A stretch of 64,000 nt of DNA from Anomaloglossus baeobatrachus (taxonomy: Eukaryota > Chordata > Amphibia > Anura > Aromobatidae): assembly GCF_048569485.1 (NCBI RefSeq), contig NC_134360.1:207955664-208019663 (forward strand), written 5' to 3'. Positions 57,001 to 63,664 of the stretch are shown piece by piece. The translations under genes were made by a program, and so were the position numbers. The notes beneath the pieces were generated by a model. That model made no database searches and was not told the DNA's origin. It saw nothing but the letters and a program-made list of their open reading frames with translations. Position 1 is the first letter of the stretch. The number at the start of each line of letters is the position of its first letter.

Positions 57001-57336
57001 TAGCAAACAGTATAAATTTTGTAAATCTTCCTAATAAACTGAATTTGTAATGGGGGTGAATAATTTTGTTTGCCGTTGTATACAGGCAATTCCTCTTAAT
57101 CTTCTAATTTACTCACATTTTTTCCGGCACAGGAACAATCCTTGGAGAATCTGCCCATGAGTTATAGGGAGAAGTCGAAGCTCGGACGAATAGACTATGT
57201 GTTCTTGGCACAAGTGTTGGAGACCTGCAGGAGGAAACCGTACGCTTTGATCTGTGGTTCGGTATCATTCACTCAGGACATGACTGACATGATAAAACAG
57301 CTACATAACGACATCACATCAATTTTCTCTTTTTGA
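35871..57336 (+). CDS. CYB5RL: CYB5RL, NADH-cytochrome b5 reductase-like protein (6 recognised coding exons)
   Basis: Host flavoprotein of the cytochrome b5 reductase family, predicted to pass electrons from NADH through FAD to a haem acceptor. Exons are 35871-36044 (acceptor at 35857), 36449-36597, 44593-44680, 54106-54210, 54822-55025 and 57133-57336. They total 924 nt, 307 residues against roughly 315 in human. All introns are GT-AG and phases fit. Visible are the oxidoreductase-like N-terminal cysteine motif CCGSGCSPC (residues 20-28) and the FAD-binding RAYTPIS (118-124). GPFGGF (161-166), the NADH-site GTGIAP (182-187) and CGS (281-283) follow. No transmembrane segment is evident. DIRS copies C and D lie antisense in its introns. 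The N-terminus is uncertain because of a nine-A run after the chosen ATG. Confidence 0.93.
36045..36448. other. CYB5RL intron, nothing recognised
   Basis: 404-bp intron between the first two recognised CYB5RL exons; no repeat ends or further exon seen. Confidence 0.5.
36449..36597 (+). CDS. CYB5RL: CYB5RL exon, start of FAD-binding domain
   Basis: Acceptor CTCCCACAG|GAC and donor CTGAG|GTATCA. Encodes DRNVLLSSETFTDFPLC through LGLKLGQHLVL. Confidence 0.93.
36804..37256 (-). repeat. DIRS copy C 3' terminal block and internal complementary region
   Basis: Plus strand: acceptor-like TTCCTTTTCTTCTAG ends at 36848 and donor-like ACG|GTAAGT lies at 37165, enclosing 36849-37165. The minus strand mirrors this. 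From about 37,130, sequence complementary to the left outer end (ending AATTCCCTTC) runs directly into sequence complementary to the right outer end (TTCTTTTTCGCTCC). This is the diagnostic DIRS internal complementary region. Confidence 0.8.
37293..40148 (-). CDS. DIRS copy C tyrosine recombinase frame
   Basis: Only the downstream portion (about 37,293-38,370) has recognisable recombinase sequence; the upstream part is a shadow of the RT frame. Family residues visible are the first catalytic Arg in TSLRRVSELAALS, the HxxR in KAHSTRAVGASWAL and the nucleophile-region Tyr in FTKHYQVHTYASAD. In DIRS elements this enzyme, rather than a DDE integrase, inserts a circular DNA intermediate. Confidence 0.92.
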   Translation of the reverse strand: MAVTRQRPLGEGYSVSRVQDRVQFSSANSFLQNFSTTRPSRCSVAGGGRSKGGRSGDLRPSSGTRSRFLLQSVCGPKKGRIVSTRPGSKVAQQTRKSQEVPDGIPTLRHSLNVSRRFSSINRYQRCVSPRADCTRASAFPTLRHTRRTPTVRSVTFRSGNSPPGLHQSHGSSSSCSALAGSLGHPVSRRPAYKGTLSRGMPTQSEGGTRHSPEFRVDYQLSKVSSNPDPISDLSWHGVSYSLSDSEASTGQAVLATDSSAISPSEPVALTEAPHAFPRKDGSSNGGSPVRAVSSAPSTMGHSTPMGWEIDVPRQDCLPLSNCQGLSALVASPHLIVTGKVVPSPVLGSGHDGCEPIRVGSGVSPPQGSGDVDSGRVHPADQCSGNQSNLSCPASLPTMAGRQADSDSVGQFHGGGVHQPPRGNTQSPSFSRSPADFDVGGKQSVHHIRSSHPRRGKLGSRLSQSPGHGRRRMVPSPGRVSTDLLPLGDAGRRSDGVTAQQQGPSFHGTVSRSPSAGGRRLGSGLVAIPTPLCVPTSSIVTQSSPENQVRLPSSHTRRSRLAKKVVVPGSVASHGRPTVDTTKPSRFAVSRAVFPSEFCGPEPDCVAIESWILAASGLSHEVVATMRQARKPSSAKIYHRTWKIFLAWCLAQGFSPWPFALPIFLSFLQSGLEKGLSLSSLKGQVSALSVFFQKRLARLSKVRTFLQGVCHIVPPYRRPLEPWDLNKVLIALQKPPFEPLKEVPLSRLSQKVVFLVAVTSLRRVSELAALSCKSPFLVFHQDKVVLRPIPEFSPKVVSSFHLNQDITLPSLCPHPVHQFEKGLHLLDLVRALRIYISRTASLRRSDALFVLVAGQHKGSQASKSTLARWIKEPILHTYRSAGLPIPSGLKAHSTRAVGASWALRHQATAQQVCQAATWSSLHTFTKHYQVHTYASADASLGRQVLQAAVAHL
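38312..40471 (-). CDS. DIRS copy C reverse transcriptase / RNase H / methyltransferase-like frame
   Basis: The open frame covers RT (KKDGSYRPVLDLKLLN, DIKDAYLHVPI, YLDDLL), then RNase H (TTDASLSGWGAVF, NVLEIRAIYLALRAFQQWLE, IQSDNSTAVAYINHQGG). The DIRS-typical methyltransferase-like domain follows (DVDLMASRHNNKVPVFMARS, LVAPDWPRRSWYPDLW). The frame overlaps the 3' end of the gag-like frame and the 5' part of the recombinase frame. The true start codon is unclear. Confidence 0.92.
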   Translation of the reverse strand: MTDCLESVWMKSSNTPRVRTHPYRNTDKTNPNRGRVSLVIGPFEDRAGPNSPRQKRLKKTRDAQILGGLSHAQKGQPEEPLPRRRPPDLRSPIPTPAVGGRLSHFGDIWLSRVKDRWVRDILSHGYRIEFSSRPPTRFFRTSPPPDRADALLQAVAALKAEGVVTSVPLQEQGHGFYSNLFVVPKKDGSYRPVLDLKLLNRHVKVRRFRMESLRSVIASMSQGDFLASIDIKDAYLHVPIAPEHQRFLRFVIHDEHLQFVALPFGLATAPRVFTKVMAAVVAVLHSQGHSVIPYLDDLLIKAPSQEACQHSLKVALDTLQSFGWIINFPKSHLTPTQSLTYLGMEFHTLSAIVRLPLDKQCSLRTRVQSLLQSQSHSLRRLMHFLGKMVAAMEAVPFAQFHLRPLQWDILRQWDGKSTSLDRTVSLSQTAKDSLRWWLLPTSLSQGKSFLPPSWAVVTTDASLSGWGAVFLHHRAQGTWTQEESTLQINVLEIRAIYLALRAFQQWLEGKQIRIQSDNSTAVAYINHQGGTRSRQAFQEVQRILTWVESRASTISAVHIPGVENWEADFLSRQGMDAGEWSLHPDVFQQICCRWGTPDVDLMASRHNNKVPVFMARSHDHRALAADALVQDWSQFRLPYVFPPLALLPRVLRKIKSDCHRAILVAPDWPRRSWYPDLWHLTVGQPWTLPNRPDLLSQGPFFHLNSAALNLTVWPLSPGS
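40209..41690 (-). CDS. DIRS copy C gag-like frame
   Basis: About 493 codons beginning MSSVKRKGAKAQTLYASCTA. The head has two CxxC pairs (CTAC, CVQC), suggesting a zinc ribbon. The middle contains RYPKRTLSTFLDHADFRDAI and KDATDRQMELWLKSIYEAIG, and the tail is basic (QQRKGQSGYRSFRGPGRSQ). Function as the structural protein of a DIRS element is inferred from position; sequence identity of Gag in this family is low outside close relatives. Confidence 0.85.
   Translation of the reverse strand: MSSVKRKGAKAQTLYASCTACGTFLPAGSTDPHCVQCSAPAALAQSGPLLDVTQGVPPVNAVQVTGTEFAAFADRMSLTMSQILDTLRARPVLQATDTVQSLPPGPPQLQAPGRAYTPQGEDSDSDDGPGQPKRARYDGPSHSSQWSGSQRDESMGDEADVTDQDSDPGTALNLDTPDGDAIVNDLIFNINKMLNISPPAPLVEESASQHERIHFRYPKRTLSTFLDHADFRDAIQKPHAYPERRFPKRLKDTRYPFPPEVVKGWTQCPKVDPPISRLAARSLVAVEDGAALKDATDRQMELWLKSIYEAIGASLAPSFAAVWALQAISAGLARVDSVTRAFAPQVAPLTSQMAAFASYAINAVLDATSRTAVASANSVVLRRALWLRHWKADSHSKKCLTNLPFSRDRLFGERLDEIIKHSKGKDSSLPQHRQNKPQQRKGQSGYRSFRGPGRSQFASSKKTQKDQRRSDSWRSQSRPKRTAGGTVAKTASS
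42046..42429 (-). repeat. 192-bp tandem duplication in the 5' region of DIRS copy C
   Basis: The segment 42046-42237, beginning TGGCCAGCGTCCCGCCCCTC, is repeated at 42238-42429 with about two differences. It is GC-rich, carries CCCGCCCC boxes and lies just upstream of the gag-like frame, where promoter activity would be expected. Copies B, D and E show only one copy of the corresponding region. Confidence 0.85.
43058..43388. mobile_element. Harbinger-like MITE 9, nested in Tc1
   Basis: Ends GGCCTTGTGTGCAC and GTGCGCACATAGCC are flanked by TTA at 43055-43057 and 43389-43391. The interrupted Tc1 reads ACTGTTA then TTGTGACC, so the TTA duplication is confirmed by the empty-site sequence of the family. 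It sits 10 bp from the right end of DIRS C. Confidence 0.88.
43560..44160. repeat. Interspersed repeat, family unassigned (copy 1)
   Basis: Carries TACACATATTTGGTATCGCC, GCGTTCAGAAATG and a GAACATGGTGAATAAAATA word. Shares the landmark order with the stretch at 46,440-47,155 (CACTAATGACC / CATTCGATATAAAATAATG / TAGTAGCGCTGCATTC there). Non-coding in all frames; looks like a common amphibian repeat whose type I cannot name. Confidence 0.5.
44161..44592. other. CYB5RL intron, nothing recognised
   Basis: Ends in the acceptor of the RAYTPIS exon. A-rich stretch near 44,215-44,300; no element ends seen. Confidence 0.4.
44593..44680 (+). CDS. CYB5RL: CYB5RL exon with RAYTPIS FAD motif
   Basis: Acceptor TTTTGCAG|A and donor ATAAAG|GTACAG. 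Encodes GVVNGVEIQRAYTPISPVDV and KGYFEVLIK, very close to human GIVDDLEIQRAYTPISPANA EGYFEVLIK. Confidence 0.95.
44772..45630. mobile_element. Palindromic DNA element with internal tandem units
   Basis: Ends GGTGGTGTCACACATAGCC-like at the left and GTGTGTGAACCCAGC at the right, next to TTAA at 44769-44772 and 45631-45634. The target duplication may be TTA or TTAA. The arms contain AACGACATCGCTGC and TAACAGCGACGTCG. About 45,307-45,420 holds two tandem 58-bp units containing GATCACCAATCGGAA. Confidence 0.65.
45635..45920. other. CYB5RL intron, nothing recognised
   Basis: Short spacer between two DNA elements without identifiable features. Confidence 0.4.
45924..46415. mobile_element. Harbinger-like MITE 10
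   Basis: Ends GGCTGCGTACACACATCAGT and ACTGATGTGTGCACTTAGCC, flanked by TTA on both sides (45921-45923, 46416-46418). The arms with GATCCGG words make it a relative of the element at 34,958. Confidence 0.83.
46440..47155. repeat. Interspersed repeat, family unassigned (copy 2)
   Basis: Begins with TCATTTCATGACTTTTGATG, includes GATCGCAGCTTCAAGTCCCC and an AT-rich run at about 46,935-46,985. It then has the landmark CACATAATTAGTAGCGCTGC shared in diverged form with copy 1 at 43,560. No coding capacity. Confidence 0.5.
47156..47456. other. CYB5RL intron, probably repeat-derived
   Basis: Contains AAAGGGGTTGTACATGTCTGG and GATTGGCTGCAGCTC words of the kind common in frog repeats; no defined element. 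Confidence 0.35.
47457..47698. mobile_element. 242-bp foldback element
   Basis: Almost perfectly self-complementary: TAGGGATGATCGAATACCT at the left, AGGTATTCGATCATCCCTA at the right. Inner arms ATAGGTCGCCGCTAT / ATAGCGGCGACCTAT and TAAATCTATG / CATAGACTTA. TA-flanked. No coding capacity; a MITE-like hairpin. Confidence 0.85.
47728..48205 (-). repeat. DIRS copy D 3' terminal block and internal complementary region
   Basis: Plus strand (CYB5RL sense): acceptor-like TTCCTTTTCTTCTAG ends at 47773 and donor-like ACG|GTAAGT lies at 48107, enclosing 47774-48107. Mirror image on the minus strand. Confidence 0.75.
48237..49270 (-). pseudogene. DIRS copy D tyrosine recombinase region
   Basis: Carries MRQARKPTSAKIYYRSWRIF, TSLRRVSELAALS, KAHSTRAVGASWAL and FTKHYQVHTYASAD, the catalytic landmarks of the family. 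Part of a broken element, although this region itself is continuous. Confidence 0.88.
49256..51097 (-). pseudogene. DIRS copy D RT/RNase H/methyltransferase-like region
   Basis: RT motifs DIKDAYLHVPI and YLDDLL, RNase H segments TTDASLSGWGAVF and IQSDNATAVAYINHQGG, and the tail DVDLMASRHNNKVPAFMARF are visible. Broken. Confidence 0.9.
51057..52710 (-). pseudogene. DIRS copy D gag-like region
   Basis: Begins with MSSTRSKGAKAKGYFATCTS at 52,710 and includes LNLDTPEGDAIVNDL, FPKRTRSAFFDHSNFRDAVQ and a basic tail. Same domain order as copy C. Broken. Confidence 0.85.
54106..54210 (+). CDS. CYB5RL: CYB5RL exon with GPFGGF motif
   Basis: Acceptor TTTGTTGCAG|GTT and donor AATAAG|GTAAGT, phase 0. 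Encodes VYEHGLMSQYIKCWKPGDTL and AWRGPFGGFLYKPNK. Confidence 0.95.
54211..54821. other. CYB5RL intron, nothing recognised
   Basis: An AAAGGGAACCTATCACTCG word at about 54,283 resembles a decayed end of the TTAA-flanked elements at 17,798 and 26,459. Otherwise unremarkable. Confidence 0.4.
54822..55025 (+). CDS. CYB5RL: CYB5RL exon with NADH-binding motif
   Basis: Acceptor TCTTCGCTTAG|TTC and donor AGCCAA|GTGAGT. Encodes LIMLCSGTGIAPMLPILTYV through RYWNVRIFYVLSQ. Confidence 0.95.
55026..56119. other. CYB5RL intron, mostly unassigned
   Basis: Old repeat-like words (GGTCCCAAGAGTCCGACTCC near 55,600) but no resolvable element ends and no coding signal. Confidence 0.35.
56120..57086 (+). mobile_element. 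Decayed Tc1-family transposon with internal 33-bp expansion
   Basis: Transposase pieces on the plus strand: VARNPQITAKDLQQEMVAAG near 56,210 (N-terminal domain) and VKHGGS near 56,510 (DDE domain). It ends with the Tc1-like tail GGGGGTGAATAATTTTGTTT at about 57,051-57,080. The left end is not resolved. Multiple stops and shifts. Lies in the last CYB5RL intron, ending about 50 bp before the last exon. Confidence 0.75.
56510..56785 (+). repeat. 33-bp minisatellite inside the Tc1 transposase remnant, about 8 units
   Basis: The unit reads GAAGCATGGTGGCAGCTCGG then TGATGCCTACAGT, 33 bp, so the frame is kept; it translates as repeats of KHGGSSVMPTV. It derives from the conserved KHGGGSVMVWG segment of Tc1 transposases. 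Substitutions distinguish most units. Confidence 0.9.
57133..57336 (+). CDS. CYB5RL: CYB5RL last coding exon
   Basis: Acceptor TTCCGGCACAG|GAA; encodes EQSLENLPMSYREKSKLGRI, then CRRKPYALICGSVSFTQDM and a C-terminus IFSF before TGA. Confidence 0.94.
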   Translation, partial: EQSLENLPMSYREKSKLGRIDYVFLAQVLETCRRKPYALICGSVSFTQDMTDMIKQLHNDITSIFSF

Positions 57337-57632
57337 CAAATTTGTGTGTAGAACATAAAGGAAGAAAATATTGTAACCAAAACTGAGGATGTGCACCTGA
57401 GGAAGGGGCCTGGCTGCCCTCGGAACGCATAGTGCCATGAAAAAAATTCCTTTTTCTTTTCTGGGCTCATCTCTGTGATTGTAATACCTGAACTCACCCA
57501 TCCACTTTTTCCATGTGCTTCTCTTTTGGAATGCTATGAAATGCTATACATTTAGAAGCCTATTTAGTCAGTGTTTGTGAAGAAACTCTGCGTGATGGAA
57601 TTTTTTAGATATTTTTTACTGAGTTTTGTAAT

Positions 57633-58110
57633 CAAAAAAAGGAATATTGTTTACTTACCGTAAATTCCTTTTCTTCTAGCTCCTATTGGGAGACCCAGAC
57701 AATTGGGTGTATAGCTTCTGCCTCTGGAGGCCACACAAAGTATTACACTTTTAAAAAAGTGTAACCCCTCCCCTCTGCCTATACACCCTCCCGTGGATCA
57801 CGGGCTCCTCAGTTTGGTGCAAAAGCAGGAAGGAGAAAACTTATAAATTGGTTTAGGGTAAATTCAATCCGAAGGATGTTCGGAGAACTGAAGACCATGA
57901 ACCAAAAGAACAAATCAACATCAACAACATGTGTACACAAAAGAACAACCAGCCCGAAGGGTACAGGGGCGGGTGCTGGGTCTCCCAATAGGAGCTAGAA
58001 GAAAAGGAATTTACGGTAAGTAAACAAAATTCCCTTTTTCTTTGTCGCTCCATTGGGAGACCCAGACAATTGGGACGTCCAAGAGCAGTCCTTGGGTGGG
58101 TAAAAAACAA
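57633..58110 (-). repeat. DIRS copy E 3' terminal block and internal complementary region
   Basis: Plus strand: acceptor-like TTCCTTTTCTTCTAG ends at 57679 and donor-like ACG|GTAAGT lies at 58015, enclosing 57680-58015. Mirror image on the minus strand. Confidence 0.75.
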
Positions 58111-58144
58111 TACCTCAATAGAAAGAGCCGAAAACGGCCCCCTC

Positions 58145-59140
58145 TTACAGGTGGGCAACCGCCGCCTGGAGGACTCGCCTACCTAGACTGGCGTCTGCCG
58201 AAGCATAGGTATGCACTTGATAGTGCTTCGTGAAAGTGTGCAGACTAGACCACGTAGCTGCCTGACACACCTGCTGAGCCGTCGCCCGGTGCCGCAATGC
58301 CCAGGACGCACCTACGGCTCTGGTAGAATGGGCTTTCAACCCTGAAGGGAGCGGAAGCCCAGAAGTACGGTAGGCCTCGAGAATCGGTTCCTTGATCCAC
58401 CGAGCCAAGGTTGACTTGGAGGCCTGAGAGCCCTTGCGCTGGCCAGCGACAAGGACAAAGAGCGCGTCTGAACGGCGCAGGGGCGCCGTGCGAGACACGT
58501 AGAGCCGGAGTGCTCTCACTAGATCCAAAGAGTGGATTAGGGCAAAAGGAAGGCAAGGAGATATCCTGATTTAGATGAAAAGGGGATACCACCTTAGGGA
58601 GAAATTCCGGGACAGGACGCAGAACCACCTTATCCTGGTGAAAAACCAGGAAGGGAGCTTTGCATGACAGCGCTGCAAGCTCAGACACTCTGCGAAGTGA
58701 TGTGACTGCCACCAGGAGGGCCACCTTCTGGGAAAGACGGGAGAGAGAGACATCCCGCAGCGGCTCAAAAGGCGGCTTTTGAAGAGCCGTCAGGACCCTG
58801 TTAAGATCCCAAGGTTCCAACGGACGTTTGTAAGGTGGAACCATGTGGCAAACCCCCTGCAGGAACGTGCGGACCTGTGGAAGCCTGGCTAGACACTTTT
58901 GAAAAAACACGGAGAGCGCCGAAACTTGGCCCTTGAGAGAGCCGAGGGACAAACCCTTGTCCATTCCAGATTGTAGAAATGAAAGGAATGTGGGTAAGGC
59001 AAACGGCCATGGAGGAAAACCGTTATCAGAGCACCAGGATAAGAAGATTTGCCAAGACCTGTAATAGATCTTGGTGGATGTTGGCTTCCTGGCTTGTCTC
59101 ATGGTGGCAATGACATCCTGGGATAACCCTGAAGACGCTA
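58145..59140 (-). pseudogene. DIRS copy E tyrosine recombinase region
   Basis: MRQARKPTSTKIYYRSWQIF, TSLRRVSELAALS, KAHSTRAVGASWAL and FTKHYQVHTYASAD are visible. Broken. Confidence 0.85.
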
Positions 59141-61296
59141 GGAGCCAGGACTCAATGGCCACACAGTCAGGTGGAGGGCCACAGAATTCAGATGGAAAAA
59201 CGGGCCTTGTGACAGCAAGTCTGGGCGGTCTGGAAGTGCCCACGGTTGACCCACCGCGAGATGCCACAGATCCGGATATCACGACCGCCTCGGCCAGTCT
59301 GGAGCGACGAGAATGGCGCGACGGCATTCGGACCGGATCTTGCGTAGTACCCTGGGCAGCATCGCCAGAGGGGGAAACGCGTATGGCAGTCGAAACTGCG
59401 ACCAATCCTGGACCAAGGCGTCCGCTGCCAGAGCTCTGTGATCCTGAGACCGAGCCATGAAGGCCGGGACCTTGTTGTTGTGTCGTGACGCCATGAGGTC
59501 GACGTCCGGCGTTCCCCAGCGGCGACAGATCTCTCGAAACACGTCTGGGTGAAGAGACCATTCCCCCGCGTCCATGCCCTGACGACTGAGAAAATCTGCT
59601 TCCCAGTTTTCTACGCCCGGGATGTGAACTGCGGAGATGGTGGAGCCTGTGTCTTCCACCCACTGCAGAATTCTGTGGACTTCCTGGAAGGCTTGACGAC
59701 TGCGAGTGCCGCCTTGGTGGTTGATGTACGCGACGGCAGTGGCGTTGTCCGACTGTATTCGGATCTGCCTGCCCTCCAGCCACCGATGGAAAGCCAATAG
59801 GGCTAGATATACTGCCCTTATCTCCAGGATATTGATCTGAAGGGACGATTCTATTGGATTCCAGGTTCCTTGAGCCTGTGGTGGAGAAAAACCGCTCCCC
59901 AACCTGACAGGCTCGCGTCCGTGGTGACCATGGCCCAGGTTGGAGGTAGGAAGGATTTTCCCCGAGACAGAGATGTGGGTAGGAGCCACCACTGAAGTGA
60001 TGTTTTGGTTGCAAGGGAAGGAGAGATGTTCTTGTCGAGGGAAGCCGAACTCTTGTCCCATTTGCGAAGAATGTCCCATTGGAGTGGCCGTAGATGGAAT
60101 TGCGCGAACGGCACTGCTTCCATAGCTGCAACCAGCTTCCCCAGGAAGTGCATGAGGCGCCTTAAGGGGTGTGACTGACTCCGAAGAAGTGACTGCACCC
60201 CCGCTTGCAGAGAAAGCTGTTTGTCCCGCGGTAGCTTGACTAACGCTGGCTGGGTATGAAACTCCATCCCGAGGTAAGTCAGTGATTGGGTCGGCGTCAA
60301 CTTGGATTTCGGGAAATTGATGATCCACCCGAACTGCTGGAGAGTCTCCAGAGTGACGGAAAGACTTCGTTGACACGCCACCCAAGAAGGAGCCCTGACT
60401 AGGAGATCGTCCAAGTAGGGGATCACCGAGTGGCCCTGAGAGTGCAGGACCGCCACGACGGATGCCATGACTTTGGTGAAAACCCGTGGGGCTGTCACCA
60501 GGCCGAAGGGCAATGCGACGAACTGGAGGTGTTCGTCCCCGATGGCGAAACGCAGGAAACGTTGATGTTCGGGTGCGATCGGCACATGGAGATAAGCATC
60601 CTTGATGTCGATCGATGCTAGGAAGTCTCCTTGTGACATCGAGGCGATGACCGAGCGGAGTGAGTCCATCCGAAATCGTCTGGTTCTCACATGTCTGTTG
60701 AGCAGCTTGAGGTCCAGACCGGGACGGAATGACCCGTCCTTTTTTGGCACCACGAACAAGTTGGAGTAAAAACCGCGACCACGTTCCTGAAGGGGAACGG
60801 GAATCACAACTCCATCTATCTTTAGAGCGTCCACTGCCTGAAAAAGTGCGTCGGCCTGCGCGGGGGGTGGGGAGGTTCTGAAGAAACGAGCCGTAGGTCG
60901 AGAGCTGAACTCTATCCTGTAACCATGAGACCGAATGTCTCTCACCCATCGGTCTTGAACGTGTGGCCACCAGGCGTCGCCAAAGCGGGAGAGCCTGCCA
61001 CCGACCGAGGATGTGGCTAGATGAGGCCGAGAGTCATGAGGAGGCCGTCTTGGAGGCAGTGCCTCCTGCGGCCTTTTGGGGGTGTGACTTGGACCGCCAC
61101 GCATAGGAGTTCCTCTGGCCTTTCTCCGGCCGGTTGGTCGAAGAGGATTGGGACTTGGCGGAGGGACGAAAGGACCGAAACCTCGATTGGATTTTTCTCT
61201 GCTGAGGTCTCTTAGGTTTGGACTGGGGTAAGGAGGAGTCCTTTCCCGAGGATTCCTTAATAATCTCATCCACCCGTTCGCCAAACAAACGGTCAC
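59140..61296 (-). pseudogene. DIRS copy E RT/RNase H/methyltransferase-like region
   Basis: RT motifs DIKDAYLHVPI and YLDDLL, RNase H segments, and DVDLMASRHNNKVPAFMARS are all recognisable. Broken. Confidence 0.88.
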
Positions 61297-62581
61297 CAGA
61301 AAAAGGCAAACCAGTTAAGAACCTTTTGGAAGCAGAGTCTGCTTTCCATTCGCGCAGCCACATGGCCCTGCGGACTGCCACGGAGTTAGCGGATGCTACA
61401 GCCGTACGGCTAGCGGAGTCCAGGACGGCGTTCATGGCGTAGGACGAAAATGCTGATGCCTGAGAGGTCAAGGAAGAAACATGTGGAGCAGAATTCCGCG
61501 TGACAGCATTAATCTCAGTCAGACATGCCGAGATTGCTTGGAGAGCCCACACGGCCGCAAAGGCCGGGGCGAAAGACGCGCCCGTGGCCTCATAAATAGA
61601 CTTCACCAAGAGCTCTATCTGTCTGTCAGTGGCATCCTTCAGGGATGAGCCATCGGCAACAGACACAACGGACCTAGCAGCCAATCTAGAGACTGGAGGA
61701 TCCACCTTGGGGGAATGTGCCCAGCCCTTAACGACTTCAGGTGGAAAGGGATAACGCGTGTCAGTGAGCCGTTTAGCAAAGCGCTTGTCCGGAACCGCTC
61801 TGGGCTTCTGGACAGCGTCTCTGAAGTTAGAGTGATCAAAAAACGTATTGCGCGTACGTTTGGGGAAACGGAATTGGTGTTTCTCCTGCTGAGAAGCCGA
61901 CTCCTCTGCAGGAGGCGGCGGTGGTGTGAGATCCAACACCTGGTTGATGGACGAGATAAGATCATTTACTAAGGCATCCCCCTCAGGGATATCAAGGTTA
62001 AGGGCGAAGTCAGGGTCAGAGCCCTGAGCTCCCCCGTCCGCCTCGTCGTCCTGAGAGTCCTCAAGCTGGGATCCAGAGCAGCGTGAGGAGGCCGGGGAAG
62101 AGTCCCAGCGAGGCCGCTTAGCCGGTCTGGGGCTGCGGTCCGGGCAGGAGTCCTCCGCCTGGGGCCTAGGGGCTATCCTGGGAGCGCGCTGCGGCGCAGA
62201 CCGAGAAGGGCCTGGAGGAGACAAACTAACAGGGGCCGGGGCCTGTGAAGGGCCCGGTCTGGACTGCAAAGCTTTAAGGAGCTTAGATGACCATTTGTCC
62301 ATAGACTGTGCAATGGACTGAGAAAGTGACTGAGAGAGTTTCTCAGCGAAAGAGGCCAACAACGGTGACTCTGTCCCTGCAGCCTGTTCAGTGGGAGCAG
62401 GGGGATCTACATGAGCCGAGGGGCCCACAAGTGCCCTAGGCTCCGGCTGAGCAAGCGTGGCAGGAGTCGAGCATTGATCACAGTGAGGGTAGGTGGATCC
62501 CGCAGGCAACATAGCCCCACAAGAGGTACAGGCCGCGAAAAAAATCTGTGCCTTAGTAGCTTTGCTCCTTGTGGACGACAT
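61034..62581 (-). pseudogene. DIRS copy E gag-like region
   Basis: Begins MSSTRSKATKAQIFFAACTS at 62,581 with CxxC pairs (CTSC, CDQC), then RFPKRTRNTFFDHSNFRDAV and KDATDRQIELLVKSIYEATG. This region reads through, but the element as a whole is broken. Confidence 0.85.
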
Positions 62582-63664
62582 GCTGTTGTCTCTTAGGAGA
62601 GTGACCACTGAGGGTATATAGGAAAAGGGTATACAGCCTTTCCGAACAGATATATATATCTATAATATAGATATATATATCCTGGCACCCTAGGGGGACC
62701 AGCACCGTGACCGGTGTGGCTTACCAACCGCTAACGAGCGGAGTGTGTCCTCCAGATTGCCTGTCGTGGATCCCGCGGAGCTACAGAGCTTTGCTGCTGA
62801 GTAGCATCCACCGGCAGAATGCTAAAAATGGCTGCCGGAGCTCTCAGGGGGGGAGTGGAGCCGAGGGCGGCGCCAGCAAAGAGCGGGAATCTGGAGTCCC
62901 CACAGTGGTCAATGAGGGGGGAGGGAAACATGCAGGATGCTCCAGCCCTCAAAGCCGACGTCATGTCGGCAATCCCGCCCTAACCCCTGACAGGCAGGCT
63001 CGGGGGCGGGATTTTTCGCAACTAGGCCGCGGCGAAGCCGGGGACTAAATTTGAGGCTGTGCCCGACAAGCAGGCACGGTCGGCGCGGAAGTCCGCCGAA
63101 AAGAAAACGGACGGAACTACCGCGGCTTCCGGGGATAAGGTGCGACCCTCTCAGTACAGTCCCCACATGGGGACACAGAGTACCTTCCAGTTGCAGGGCC
63201 CGGTCCCTGGGGGTGAAGAAGCTCCGGTCCGGCAAGTTCCACCAGGGGCTGCGGATGGAGCACGGTCCCAGCTCATGGATGACCGTTTAGGATCCCACTT
63301 CTCCCAGAGCCGCATAAGGGATGGTGAAGGAGACGGCATGTGGCTCCAGCCTCCGTACCCGCAATGGTTACCTCAACCTTAACAACACCGCCGACATAGT
63401 GGGTTGAGAAGGGAACATGCCGGGGACCCCATCGGGGTCCTCTTTTCTTCCATCCGACATAACTATGTATGAGAATGCATGAGTGGATGTGTGCCTCCTT
63501 CCACACAAAGCATAAAACTGAGGAGCCTGTGATCCACGGGAGGGTGTATAGGCAGAGGGGAGGGGTTACACTTTTTTAAAAGTGTAATACTTTGTGTGGC
63601 CTCCAGAGGCAGAAGCTATACACCCAATTGTCTGGGTCTCCCAATGGAGCGACAAAGAAAAGTA

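Larger units (their letters stand above)
57633..63659 (-). mobile_element. DIRS retrotransposon copy E
   Basis: Fossil DIRS copy of about 6.0 kb beginning 297 bp past the CYB5RL stop codon and antisense to it. Its 3' end is at 57,633 (AAAAAGGAATATTGTTTAC) and its 5' end at 63,659 (TGGAGCGACAAAGAA). Contains all the usual parts and the complementary region. Broken, with roughly three breaks. Family B/D/E. Confidence 0.94.

Noticed and set aside
57633-63659. Antisense reading frames of 60-130 codons across the DIRS copies
   Set aside because: They recur at equivalent positions in all copies as shadows of the RT, gag-like and recombinase frames and show no independent features.
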